A stretch of 64,000 nt of DNA from Azophilus sp965221755 (lineage in GTDB: Bacteria; Pseudomonadota; Gammaproteobacteria; Pseudomonadales; Azotimanducaceae), in contig OZ244921.1 in the NCBI GenBank assembly GCA_965221755.1, positions 496,001-560,000 of the forward strand. Direction: 5' to 3'. Shown here piece after piece: positions 9,461-19,681 of the stretch (position 1 is its first letter; each line of letters begins with the position of its first letter). A program made the translations under genes and the position numbers. The notes below the pieces were generated by a model. The model was not told where the DNA came from. It ran no database searches and worked only from the letters and a program-made list of their open reading frames with translations.

Positions 9461-10429
9461 TCAGAACAGGTTCGCCCGGGGCGTGTAAACCTCCTCCAGC
9501 CGCCGCTTCTCCTCGGCGGTCAGCTCAACTTCAAGCGCCGCCACCGCCTCCTCCAAGTGGCTCATCTTGGTGACGCCGACGATGGGGGCGGCGACGACCG
9601 GGTTGGCCAGCACCCAAGCCATCGCCACTTGGGCGCGGGAGGCGCCTTGGTCCTGCGCCACCTCGCCCACGCGCTCGACGATGGGCCGGTCCTTGGCCTC
9701 GTCGAACCGCTGGGTGGCCAGCCGATCGCTTCGCGAGCGGCGGGTCACGGCATCCCAGCTGCGGGTCAGCAGGCCCCGGCCCAAGGGGCTCCAAGGGATC
9801 GTGCCGACGCCTTGGTCGGCGCACAGCGGCAGCATCTCGCGCTCCTCCTCGCGCTGCAGCAGGCTGTACTGGTTCTGCATGCTGATGAACTTCGTGAAGC
9901 CGCGCCGCTCGCTGGCGTACAGCATCTTGCTGAACTGCCAAGCCCACATCGACGAGGCGCCGATGTAGCGGACCTTGCCGACGGCAACCGCATCGTGCAG
10001 CGCTCCGAGGGTCTCCTCCACCGGGGTGCGGTCATCAAATCGGTGGATTTGGTAGAGATCGACGTAGTCGGTGCCCAGCCGGCGCAGGGAGGCGTCGAGC
10101 TCGGCCATGATCGACTTGCGCGAGAGTCCGCGGGCGTTGCGGCCGCGGCGCATGGGGAAATGCACCTTGGTGGCGATCACCACCTCATCGCGATCGGCCA
10201 TGTCGCGCAGCGCCCGCCCGACGATCTCCTCGCTCGAACCCCGCGAGTAGGCGTTGGCGGTGTCGAAGAAGTTGATGCCGAGTTCCAGCGCCCGCTCGAT
10301 GATCGGGCGGCTGGCGGCTTCGTCGATGCTCCAGTCGTGAACCCCGGACGACTTCTCGCCGAAGCCCATGCAGCCGAGGCAGATGCGGGAGACCTCCAGG
10401 CCGGAATTGCCCAGTTTGTTGTATTTCAT
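9461..10429 (-). CDS. aldo/keto reductase
   Basis: 322 residues from the ATG at 10429. The frame is open far upstream, through the NhaA gene, but that extension is not coding. NADPH-dependent carbonyl reductase: NFFDTANAYSRGSSEE (about residue 45) holds the catalytic Asp and Tyr, IATKVHFP the Lys, and LYQIHRFDDRT the His. WVLANPVVAAPIVGVTK near the C-terminus fits the cofactor-binding loop region. The gene follows nhaA on the same strand with a 23-base gap. Physiological substrate unknown. Confidence 0.93.
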   Translation of the reverse strand: MKYNKLGNSGLEVSRICLGCMGFGEKSSGVHDWSIDEAASRPIIERALELGINFFDTANAYSRGSSEEIVGRALRDMADRDEVVIATKVHFPMRRGRNARGLSRKSIMAELDASLRRLGTDYVDLYQIHRFDDRTPVEETLGALHDAVAVGKVRYIGASSMWAWQFSKMLYASERRGFTKFISMQNQYSLLQREEEREMLPLCADQGVGTIPWSPLGRGLLTRSWDAVTRRSRSDRLATQRFDEAKDRPIVERVGEVAQDQGASRAQVAMAWVLANPVVAAPIVGVTKMSHLEEAVAALEVELTAEEKRRLEEVYTPRANLF

Positions 10430-10452
10430 ATTGTTCTCTCGAAGAAAGTCCG

Positions 10453-11658
10453 TCATGCGCGGCGTTCGCCACTGCGCGGCAGGGTGGCGCCAAGCACCGC
10501 GGCGGCCGCCGCTGCCGAGGCCAGCGAGCCGAGCAGGATGCCGAGCTTGTCCGCCACCCAATAGGCGCCGTCGCCGTGCTCGAAGGCGAGGCTGGCGATG
10601 AACAGGCTCATGGTGAAGCCGATGCCGCAGGCGAAGGCCGTCCCGGTGAGCTGCGCCCAGGTCACGCCTTGCGGAAGCGCCACCCAGCGCAGCAGCGCCG
10701 CCAGGCCGACGAACCCGATGATGCCGATGGGGTTGCCCAGGAACAGGCCGAGCGCTATCCCCAAGGTCACGGGATCGACGAAATCGCCGATTCCGATCCC
10801 CGCAAACGAAATGCCGGCGTTGGCGAAGGCGAACACCGGCAGCACCACGAAGGCCACCGGCGCGTGCAGATCGCGCTCCAGCGCCTTGAGCGGCGATCCC
10901 CCTGCCCCGTCGCGCAGCGGGATGCAAAAGGCGATCAGCACGCCCGCCAGCGTCGCATGCACCCCGGACTTGAGCAGCGCGACCCAGAGCGCCATGCCAA
11001 GCAGCACGTAGGCGGTCACGTTCATCACGCCCCGGCGGTTGAGCGCGACGCCCGCCAGCAGCGCAGCGCCGGCCACCGCCAGCATGCCGGGCGACAGATC
11101 CGCCGTGTAGAACAGCGCGATGATGACGATGGCGGCCAGGTCGTCGAAGATCGCCAGCGCCAGCAGGAAGGCTTTCAGCGACCCCGGAACCCGGTCGCCG
11201 AACGCGCGCAGCAGCGTCAGGGCGAAGGCGATGTCCGTGGCCGCCGGGATGGCCCAGCCGTCCATGGCGCCCGAGTTGCCCCAGTTCAGTGCCGAATAGA
11301 TGCATGCGGGACCGAGAATGCCGCCGGCTGCGCCGACCGCCGGCAGGGCCACGCGCTCAACCGACGACAGCTCGCCCTCGCAAAGCTCCCGCTTGACCTC
11401 AAGGCCGATGAGAAAGAAGAACACCGCCATCAGCCCGTCGTTGATCCACAGCAGCAGGGGCTTGTCGATGCCGGCCTCGCCGACCCGCACGGCCACGCGG
11501 GTGTCCAGCAACAGCTCATAGGTCGAAACGAGGGGCGTGTTGGCCGCGATCATCGCCAGCACGGTGGCGCCGAGCAGCAGAATGCCGCCGGCCGACTCAA
11601 GCCGGATGAAGCTCAGCAAGGCCGAGGACAGCTTCGGCCGATCCTGGTCGGTGGGCAA
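10453..11658 (-). CDS. nhaA: Na+/H+ antiporter NhaA
   Basis: 401 residues. No good ATG is near the homologous start. The TTG at 11658 is chosen because AAGGAG lies 7 bases upstream of it; a second TTG at 11676 lacks one. The ~11-TM antiporter fold is clear: ATDIAFAL and AIFDDLAAIVIIA carry the Asp pair that binds Na+ and H+ in this family, and GLMAVFFFLIGLEVKREL is the conserved N-terminal segment. It exchanges cytoplasmic Na+ for protons across the inner membrane. Length is normal for NhaA. Confidence 0.95.
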   Translation of the reverse strand: MPTDQDRPKLSSALLSFIRLESAGGILLLGATVLAMIAANTPLVSTYELLLDTRVAVRVGEAGIDKPLLLWINDGLMAVFFFLIGLEVKRELCEGELSSVERVALPAVGAAGGILGPACIYSALNWGNSGAMDGWAIPAATDIAFALTLLRAFGDRVPGSLKAFLLALAIFDDLAAIVIIALFYTADLSPGMLAVAGAALLAGVALNRRGVMNVTAYVLLGMALWVALLKSGVHATLAGVLIAFCIPLRDGAGGSPLKALERDLHAPVAFVVLPVFAFANAGISFAGIGIGDFVDPVTLGIALGLFLGNPIGIIGFVGLAALLRWVALPQGVTWAQLTGTAFACGIGFTMSLFIASLAFEHGDGAYWVADKLGILLGSLASAAAAAAVLGATLPRSGERRA

Positions 11659-12016
11659 CGCGCCGCTCCTTGGCAATCGATGCGCGGGGATCAGCGCATC
11701 GTCGGCAAACCGCAACGGCCACCGTATAGCAAACGGCTGGCTGCTGGCAATGCGCCTCTCGTCCAAAGGGCGAAAGGCGGTTGGAGTTTCGCTGTGCGAA
11801 ACTCCGCGCGCGTTGCATGGGCCGACCCCTACAACCCTCGCGGCCTCGAACATCAATCCAAAGCACAAGATCTTGGAATGGTGGCGGCTTGGATGGCTAC
11901 AGGCAAGGTGGAGGAGCGGCGCTCGGAATGATCTCGTTCCCATGGGAACCGCCTTTAATATCAAGTGGATCATGGCTGTGTCAGACGCGCTTAAGGGTGT
12001 CAGAAGGGGGCACTAT
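11659..12016. other. intergenic gap with one REP-like palindrome
   Basis: No gene seen. It holds the palindrome GGAGTTTCGC-TGT-GCGAAACTCC at 11783-11805, a copy of the dispersed repeat found in other gaps of this window, followed by a ribosome-binding site (AAGGGGG) for the broken gene at 12017. Confidence 0.6.
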
Positions 12017-13674
12017 ATGCGGGTAGTGTTTCAGGCCGATCCCAAATGCCTATGGAACTTCGTGTCCGATCTCGACGATGACTATCTTGAGGACGAGAAC
12101 GGCCTGTTCGATTGGATCGGTTTGCAGCCATGGAGCCGCGCCTTTGTGCGCCAGTGGTGCATGGATCTGAACCTGTCGCCTGCCCACTCCCACGTTAAGG
12201 CTTTGCTGGGTGACTCGGGTGGCTGGCCGACCGTCCTGGAGCACTACGCCAAATCGCCGGGCGATAGCCCAAGCGAGCGGCGGGAACGGTTGGGAAAGTA
12301 CATCACGGAACGCCGGGATAAGCTCCTTGACGACTTGGGGCTTGGCTCCCGGCAGGCCCAGCAGTCAGTTGACGCTCTACGGTGCTTTTCCGCCTTCACG
12401 CCAGAAGAGGCCACAGAGATCGTGTCGGCGTTAGACGGGGAAGCAGACTCGGGCCTCACCCGCGATGCATTGGTACGGCGCCTTTGGTGGGCGCGACGAT
12501 TGGACTGGTACAGGACGTTCGGGGAGCCAAGGAGCTCAACGTGCTGGTGGACAAGACAATTCCGAAAACCTTCCCGTGACGCTGTGGGACCTTCCTGGCG
12601 TCAAGCGATTCGTCGAATCGGAGTGCGAGACACCCCTGAGAGATGGAGCCAGCGTCATCGCGCGGTTTCCCGGGGCGATCCCTCTTGGCTTTGAGGATGC
12701 TGCAACCGCCCCTCTGGAAAACTACCTGTCCATTGGGAAAGTGCGCGCAACGGCGGCTCCTCTTGAGGACTTGTGCGCCCAGTTCGCTGCCGGCGGCCCG
12801 GCGCATGTACGGACGATTCAGGAACTCTGCAAGGACAGGAGCTTCGGCGGACGCCTCGTTTGGGTGGATGGGCTGAGCGTCTCGAACTGGACCGCCTGGC
12901 GAGCGTTTCTGGTCCACTACGCGCAAGTGAGCCGCTCCATGCCGCTGGCAGGACGAACCCTTTTCTTTGCCCCATTAACAGGGGTGTCTTCCAACGACCT
13001 TCCGGCATCCGATGTTGCACTGGCAACGTGTGAGTGGGATGGCGTTCCCGACGAGTTGGACCTGATGCTTTTTGCGAATGAGCGCCTGCGAGAGAGGGTG
13101 GGGAGCGCTGTACTGCGGACATTGCTAACCACGATCGTGGCACGGGTTGCCTCATGGGACTTCGACAGCGCGGCACGAATGCTGATGGGTGACAGGCAAA
13201 ATATCTTGGATCCCGTCAAATCCCTAAGAGAGATTGCACACGCCAAGGATTGGACACACGAGACTCCCGTTTCTTGGGAGCTCGGGACCGCCTCTAAAAC
13301 GGGCGTTGCGCATCCGGCCCGCGCCGCACTCGACGATCCCCCCCCCCCCCCCCCCCCCCCCGCGCGAAATCGAGAGGCGGATATGGAGCGCACAGGCTTC
13401 GGTGCTGCTGCCGTGGATCGAGACGCTACGCCATCAGATCATTGAGGCAAACAGCTACGATGTTCGGCGGCAGATGCGCCAGGCTGGCATCAAGCACGAC
13501 GATCCATATGATCTGGAGCTTGGCGACTTGGCTTCTGTGTTCGGACGGAGAGGCGCAGGCGGGCGCATACGAGAGCGCTTAAGGAAACTGCAGGCGGCAC
13601 GTAACGCACTCGCGCACCTTCAGCCGCTGGCGCCCGACCGCGTGTTATGGATGATCGAGAGCAATGACGGGTGA
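12017..13674 (+). pseudogene. frameshifted gene of unknown function, broken at three places including a 24-C tract
   Basis: The reading starts at ATG 12017 after AAGGGGG and can be followed through three frames. The first frame carries from MRVVFQADPK to about 12515. A second frame (GAKELNVLVDK) carries to about 12560, then a third (VTLWDLPGVKRF) to the C tract at 13338-13361. After the tract the sense continues in another frame to the stop at 13674. The joined product would be ~550 residues. Near the end, LQAARNALAHL has an R-x4-H arrangement as in HEPN domains, and IWSAQASVLLPWIE precedes it. The family is not recognised; a defence-related role is only a guess. Two upstream breaks may be decay or sequencing error. 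Confidence 0.6.
13338..13361. repeat. poly-C tract, 24 C
   Basis: Longest homopolymer in the window, inside the broken gene. Upstream and downstream sense frames differ by one base. A tract of 23 or 26 C would join them. Confidence 0.9.
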
Positions 13675-13885
13675 AGCGGCAGAGTGTCGAAGTTTCATTG
13701 ATTTCGTGCTCCAGCAGTTCACTACACAGTCCCCCAGAGTCCCGAAATGTCGGCCTGTTTGTTGGGCCGGCAACGTCAGGGTCGAGAACTCCCCGCATGG
13801 CTTCTACCAATCGAAGACATCTGTCTTCCGCAGGAGCAACGCGTTTTATTGCCGACTTTTGTACTTTATTTGCGATTTTTAACCT

Positions 13886-13962
13886 TGGCGGAGCGGACGG
13901 GATTCGAACCCGCGACCCCCGGCGTGACAGGCCGATATTCTAACCAGCTGAACTACCGCTCC
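13886..13962 (-). tRNA. tRNA-Asp (GTC)
   Basis: 77 bases on the minus strand with encoded CCA. The acceptor GGAGCGG pairs with CCGCTCC and the anticodon loop reads CTGTCAC, giving GTC. D-loop and T-loop (GGTTCGAATCC) are standard. It is paired with tRNA-Val 15 bases upstream on the same strand. Confidence 0.97.
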
Positions 13963-13977
13963 GCAGACCTTGCCAGC

Positions 13978-14053
13978 TGGTGGGTGTTGCAGGGTTCGAA
14001 CCTGCGACCTACGGCTTGTAAGGCCGTCGCTCTCCCAACTGAGCTAAACACCC
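13978..14053 (-). tRNA. tRNA-Val (TAC)
   Basis: 76 bases on the minus strand with encoded CCA. The acceptor GGGTGTT pairs with AACACCC and the anticodon loop CTTACAA gives TAC. Upstream partner of tRNA-Asp in a two-tRNA transcript. Confidence 0.97.
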
Positions 14054-14226
14054 GCTGGCTAGGGAGGGAAGGTAGTTTAGCCGCTGCTGTTCCCCTGTCA
14101 ATCCGAAAGGGCGTGGCTCAGTTTGACTCCTGTCACCATCGGGGCTCAATCGAGGGCGAGACGCCCTCGGTCCAGGGACCCGCTTCGATCCAGGGATGGC
14201 GCCGGAAGCCGGGCGTTAGCATCGGC

Positions 14227-14967
14227 TCAGTGATCCCCGGTCAGCGGCACGAAGGCGACTGGCAGCACTTGCTCCTCATCGGTGCCGCCGTCGGCGCGGC
14301 GGGTCACCACGGTGAGGTTCTGGGCCGTGTACTGGGTGCCCACCGGCAGCACCATACGCCCGCCTGGCTTCAGTTGCGCCACCAGCGCCGGGGGGATGTC
14401 CGGCCCGACGGCGGTGACGATGATGCCGTCGAACGGCCCCGCCTCCGGCCAGCCGTAGTAGCCGTCGCCGGTCTTGACGGCCACGTTGTCGATGCCGAGC
14501 CGTGCCAAGCGGCGCTCGGCGCTCTCGGCCAGTTCGGGGATGATCTCGATGCTGTGCACGCGGTTGACCAGCGCGGCCAGCACCGCCGCCTGGTAGCCGG
14601 AGCCGGTGCCGATCTCCAGCACCACATGATCGGCTTCGGGGTTGAGCAGATCGGTCATCAGCGCCACGATGAACGGCTGCGAGATGGTCTGCCCGTGGCC
14701 GATGGGCAAGGGCCGGTTGGCGTAGGCGGCAGCCGGTCCGTAGCGGTCCACGTACTCGTGCCGGGGCACTTCGGCCATAGCCGCCATGACGCGCTCGCTC
14801 AGCGCCCCGCGCCCTGTGTAGCCCCGCGTCTCCCAAGCGTCCGCCTTGATCCGCTGCAGCAACTGAGCCTGCAATTCCGCCACCGTCGTCTCCTCCCTAG
14901 CCGTGCAGGCACCCGCCGCCATGAGGCAAGCGATCAGCGCGACGCTCCAATCCAACCAGCTTTTCAT
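14227..14967 (-). CDS. pcm: protein-L-isoaspartate O-methyltransferase, lipoprotein form
   Basis: 246 residues from ATG 14967; an in-frame ATG at 14979 is possible and neither has a clear ribosome site. PIMT uses SAM to methylate isoaspartyl residues in damaged proteins. Seen: SAM motif I VVLEIGTGSGYQAAVLA at about residue 117 and the PIMT signature GHGQTISQPFIVALM at about 95. Unusual: the N-terminus is a signal peptide ending in MAAGAC, a lipobox, so the enzyme is probably periplasmic and membrane-anchored rather than cytosolic. It lies just downstream of the Fic gene on the same strand. Confidence 0.92.
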   Translation of the reverse strand: MKSWLDWSVALIACLMAAGACTAREETTVAELQAQLLQRIKADAWETRGYTGRGALSERVMAAMAEVPRHEYVDRYGPAAAYANRPLPIGHGQTISQPFIVALMTDLLNPEADHVVLEIGTGSGYQAAVLAALVNRVHSIEIIPELAESAERRLARLGIDNVAVKTGDGYYGWPEAGPFDGIIVTAVGPDIPPALVAQLKPGGRMVLPVGTQYTAQNLTVVTRRADGGTDEEQVLPVAFVPLTGDH

Positions 14968-14991
14968 GCAAACGCGCATACGCGAACCAAT

Positions 14992-16530
14992 CTACTGCGC
15001 CTGACGCGCCAAATCACCCAGAAACGCCGCAAACGGCCCGATGTCGCCACCCACGCTCGCGGCTTCCAAAGCGTTCATGTACTCGCTGCGCTGCTGAACG
15101 TGTACCACCAGCCAAGCGTATCCCCCCGAAGCCAGCATCAGGTTCATCAGAAAGCGGGCCAGCCGGCCATTGCCATCCATGTAGGGGTGGATGTACGCGA
15201 AGAGAAAGTGGCCGAGCACCGCCCGCACGGCAGCATTGGGCTCCGCTTTGAGCAGTTCAAAGAACACCGGCATGCAGTCGCGCACCGCCTCCTTGTTGGG
15301 CGGGGTGTGCAGGGAGCCCCGCAGGTAAACCTGATCGTTGCGATAGCCCGCTAGGTCAGCGGGGGTCAAAATGCCGGCCACCACGGCTGGGGCGAACAAT
15401 TCTCGATGCCATTCGTGGTGGTCGCTTTCGGCTGTCTTTCCGGCTGCCGAGCCTTGTCCAGATGATGCGTCAGGCAGCACCAGCGCCACGCTCCGCTTGA
15501 CCGCTTGGAACGCCTGCCAATAGCCTCGCGCCGCCAAGGCGTCACGGGCATCGCGGTCGCTGGCAACGCCATCGGGATTCCACCCGCCCGAGCGAACGCG
15601 CTCAATCAAGGCCGTGTTGACCCGGTAGGCTTCAATGGACAGCGAGTGATAGGCGTCCTCCGTGTAGAGGTCGTCCATTCGAGCCAGGAACCCACCCGGG
15701 TCGAACGGCCGCCCGGACGGCTTGGGAAATCGGTCAATGACCGTTTGGCGCATCTGCTGCCACATGAGCCGCAACCGGTTGCAGTAGGGGGAAGGCTGCC
15801 GCAGGCGCAGCGCAACCGGCGCCGGTTGCTCAAATGGATCCAAAGGGGACACCTGATAGCCCGCCGCCCGCATGTTGGCCAGAATCCGCTCCGCCATTCC
15901 ATGCTGGCCAATGTTGCGAAACGCCCCCGCCAACCGGCCAGCCACCTTGCTGCGGCCGGCGTCGAGCAGCGGCGCCAGAATGTCGGCCGCATCGCGAACT
16001 TGGGACAGGGCAATTCGCGCATCCGTGGGATTGCGCTTGTAGAACGGGGGCGGGACGGCGACCAAGGCCGCGGGCAGGCTGTAAACGCGCAGACCGGTAT
16101 CCAGTTGGGTGTGTTCCGAAGGCGTCAATTCAGTGCGCAGTTCCATGATCGATGCCCCTCGGGCCAACGGGGTGGGCTTGTTTCGGCCTTTGGACGCCCG
16201 CACCAGCAGCTGGGCGGGCACACTGGCATTGCCGGCATGGAGGCTTAAGGACTGTTCCGGCGACAAGCTCCACCGTTCGCCAAATCGGGCGTTGAGATAG
16301 TCTATGCAAAACGGCCAGAAAGCTGTGTGCCAATCTTCGCTTCCGATGTGCGCCCCCGGGCGGGAAGCGATGTACCAACCTCTCATCACCCGCCGCAGGA
16401 ATCCTTGGGCGAGCAGGAGCCGGAGTTGGGCGGGCCGGAGCTGGCTCGCACGGATGGCGGTGAAGCCGCCGGACTGGAGTGCCCTAAGGGCTTCCAAGGC
16501 GTCAGCCAGCTTCTCTTGAGGCGTGGCCAT
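14992..16530 (-). CDS. AbiEi-like winged-helix/Fic domain fusion protein
   Basis: 512 residues. The N-terminal ~100 residues (QLLLAQ-type helices, then GFLRRVMRGWYIASRPG) match the AbiEi-like winged-helix antitoxin/regulator family. The C-terminal half is a Fic adenylyltransferase: HPYMDGNGRLARFLMN at about residue 447 is the catalytic loop HPFx(D/E)GNGR. The helix around residue 295 (HSLSIEAYRV) fits the S-x3-E part of an inhibitory motif placed N-terminal to the Fic core, with Ala instead of the usual Gly/Asn. It would AMP-modify proteins and probably represses its own promoter through the winged helix; three direct repeats lie upstream at 16574-16629. Confidence 0.9.
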   Translation of the reverse strand: MATPQEKLADALEALRALQSGGFTAIRASQLRPAQLRLLLAQGFLRRVMRGWYIASRPGAHIGSEDWHTAFWPFCIDYLNARFGERWSLSPEQSLSLHAGNASVPAQLLVRASKGRNKPTPLARGASIMELRTELTPSEHTQLDTGLRVYSLPAALVAVPPPFYKRNPTDARIALSQVRDAADILAPLLDAGRSKVAGRLAGAFRNIGQHGMAERILANMRAAGYQVSPLDPFEQPAPVALRLRQPSPYCNRLRLMWQQMRQTVIDRFPKPSGRPFDPGGFLARMDDLYTEDAYHSLSIEAYRVNTALIERVRSGGWNPDGVASDRDARDALAARGYWQAFQAVKRSVALVLPDASSGQGSAAGKTAESDHHEWHRELFAPAVVAGILTPADLAGYRNDQVYLRGSLHTPPNKEAVRDCMPVFFELLKAEPNAAVRAVLGHFLFAYIHPYMDGNGRLARFLMNLMLASGGYAWLVVHVQQRSEYMNALEAASVGGDIGPFAAFLGDLARQAQ

Positions 16531-16917
16531 GGCGGCTGTGATCTCCCAGTTCCAACGAGATTGATCGCGATGTTAGCTTTTGCGGATTACCCATTTCTAG
16601 CTTTTACTGGTCTTCCATTTATAGCTTTTATGCCTTCCGCTTGTGTGGAATCAAGCCTCCGCCTCCTGATGGAGAGCGCCTGCCGACGGCCCGATCAAGG
16701 GCGGGTTCCCGCGCGAACGCGCACCTTAGGTGCGTGTCGGTTCGCGTTTCGCTGACGCGAGACGCCTTGTCGATTGTGCGAAGCTCGGAGCGGGCGTCTC
16801 GCCGTCGATTGGGGCCCGATGTTCCGAATCGGGATCCTCCGGGATTCTCCGAAGCTTTGACGCGCTCCTGCCGCCGGGAAACAATGGCGCTTCGCCACGC
16901 ACCGCCGTTCCGCCGCC
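16531..16917. other. intergenic gap between divergent fic and peptide-transporter genes
   Basis: Besides the operator-like boxes it holds a GC-rich stretch at about 16700-16760 with short inverted repeats (GCGCGAACGCGCACC, GGTGCG). Similar text occurs near 22225 and 36530. No gene is seen. Confidence 0.45.
16574..16629. promoter_or_regulatory. three TAGCTTTT boxes at 24-bp spacing, candidate operator
   Basis: TAGCTTTT occurs at 16574, 16598 and 16622, exactly 24 bp apart, with further similarity (CCATTT) in the spacers. This AT-rich block stands out in GC-rich DNA. It lies 44-99 bp upstream of the AbiEi-Fic start, in the orientation of its promoter. Direct repeats on one DNA face suit cooperative binding of the winged-helix domain. 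Confidence 0.6.
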
Positions 16918-18333
<1,416 letters not shown>

Positions 18334-18417
18334 TGCCCTGTCCCGCAAACAAGCGTGATTGTTCGTGGCCGATCCGGCTGACTTCGAGATTGCGATTCCC
18401 CAACCCAAGGAGCCAAC

Positions 18418-19374
18418 ATGGACACGCCCAAAACCCTGAAGAACGGCATTTGCGGCGAAGTGCTGCGCATTCCCACTGCCAACCCGACCGGCTTCCACCA
18501 AGCCATTTCGGAACCCGGGGCCATGCCCCGGACGCAGATCTTCGGCAACCTCTTTCTGCCCCAAGGCGACGGGCCTTGGCCGGCGGTGATCGTCGTGCCG
18601 GGAAGCCTCGGCGTCGCCCCGTCGCACGTCGCCAAGGCGGTTTACCTAACTGATGCGCAGATCGCCGCCTGCGTCATCGATCCCTTCGGCGCCCGAGGCG
18701 TCACCTCCACGGTGGCCAACCAAGCCCAGTACTCATTCGCCGCCAGTGCTTGGGACGTCTTGGCGACGGCGGACCTGTTGGCGGCGCGCTCCGACATCGA
18801 TGAGCTGCGCATCGGCGCACAGGGCCACAGCCGTGGCGGCTCCGCCATCCTGTCGGCGGCCTGCATGGCGCGGCTGGTCAAGGGCGATGGCGCGCAACCC
18901 CTGGTCGGGTTGTACGCCGCCTATCCTTGGAGCGGCCAGCAATTCAAGCGCCCGGAGGTGGGCCGCGCCATCGTCCGCTCGGTGATCGGCGACCGCGACG
19001 AGTGGTGCCTGCCGCAGCAGGTCCAAGGCCACATGCAGGCCATTCGGCTCTGCGGCGGCGAGGCCAGTTGCCGCATCTTCGCCGAGGCCCACCACAGCTT
19101 CGACCGGGACACGCCCATCGAGCTGGTCGCCGACGCCTCGGTGGCCCCGAATGCGCCAACCACCTACGTCGCCGAGGACGGCGCCCTCATCGACCCTTGG
19201 ACCGGCCAAGCCGACCCAGCACTGAGCGAGCGCGACCTGATGCTCCGCAGCTTCCAGGCCGGCTACGGTCGCCGCGGCGCCCGCATCGGCAGCGCCGACG
19301 GCCAAGCCAGGCAATTCCACGACGACATGATGAACTTCTGGACTGCGGTGATGTCCAGCACGCAAACCCGTTGA
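18418..19374 (+). CDS. dienelactone hydrolase-like alpha/beta hydrolase
   Basis: 318 residues. VPGSLGVAPSHVAKA near residue 60 is the oxyanion region, IGAQGHSRGGSAILSAA at about 132-148 holds the nucleophile Ser in GHSRG, and AEAHHSFDRDTP near 223 probably supplies the His. The layout matches dienelactone hydrolase/carboxymethylenebutenolidase relatives. ATG 18418 follows an AAGGAG site (CCCAAGGAGCCAACATG). Substrate not known. Confidence 0.85.
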   Translation: MDTPKTLKNGICGEVLRIPTANPTGFHQAISEPGAMPRTQIFGNLFLPQGDGPWPAVIVVPGSLGVAPSHVAKAVYLTDAQIAACVIDPFGARGVTSTVANQAQYSFAASAWDVLATADLLAARSDIDELRIGAQGHSRGGSAILSAACMARLVKGDGAQPLVGLYAAYPWSGQQFKRPEVGRAIVRSVIGDRDEWCLPQQVQGHMQAIRLCGGEASCRIFAEAHHSFDRDTPIELVADASVAPNAPTTYVAEDGALIDPWTGQADPALSERDLMLRSFQAGYGRRGARIGSADGQARQFHDDMMNFWTAVMSSTQTR

Positions 19375-19681
19375 TCCAATCGAGAGCGGAAGGCCTTGGC
19401 TCCGGGCACCGCGCCAAAGCCCGACAGCACGTCTTGGACTGAAAGCGCAACGAACCGCCACGCGCCGAGGACACCGTCTCAAGCGCCCAGGACACAGACT
19501 GTGCGAGCTCAGAAACATGTCGGAATCTGGCCTAAGCGACTAGCGCGGAGTTTCGCGGTAAGCGAAACTCCAACGCGCCCGCTTCGCGGGCGCGCTGTCT
19601 CGCGTTCCTCGTTGCGTCATCTATACTGGGGCAGCGGTCCCGGACCGGGGCCGCTTACATGACTTCACTGGGGGGAGGAAA
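19375..19681. other. gap with REP-like repeat and TonB-receptor leader region
   Basis: Contains the unit CTCAGAAACAT...GGAGTTTCGC-GGTAA-GCGAAACTCC (palindrome 19547-19571), followed by a second stem GCGCCCGC-TTC-GCGGGCGC, one of the dispersed palindromic repeats. The last bases carry a strong ribosome site (GGGGGGAGG) for the receptor gene. Confidence 0.6.

Noticed and set aside
9461..11305. A 614-residue open frame joining the aldo/keto reductase to sequence antisense-frame to NhaA
   Set aside because: The reductase starts at 10429 with the family N-terminus; the extension is a shifted reading of nhaA with no domain.
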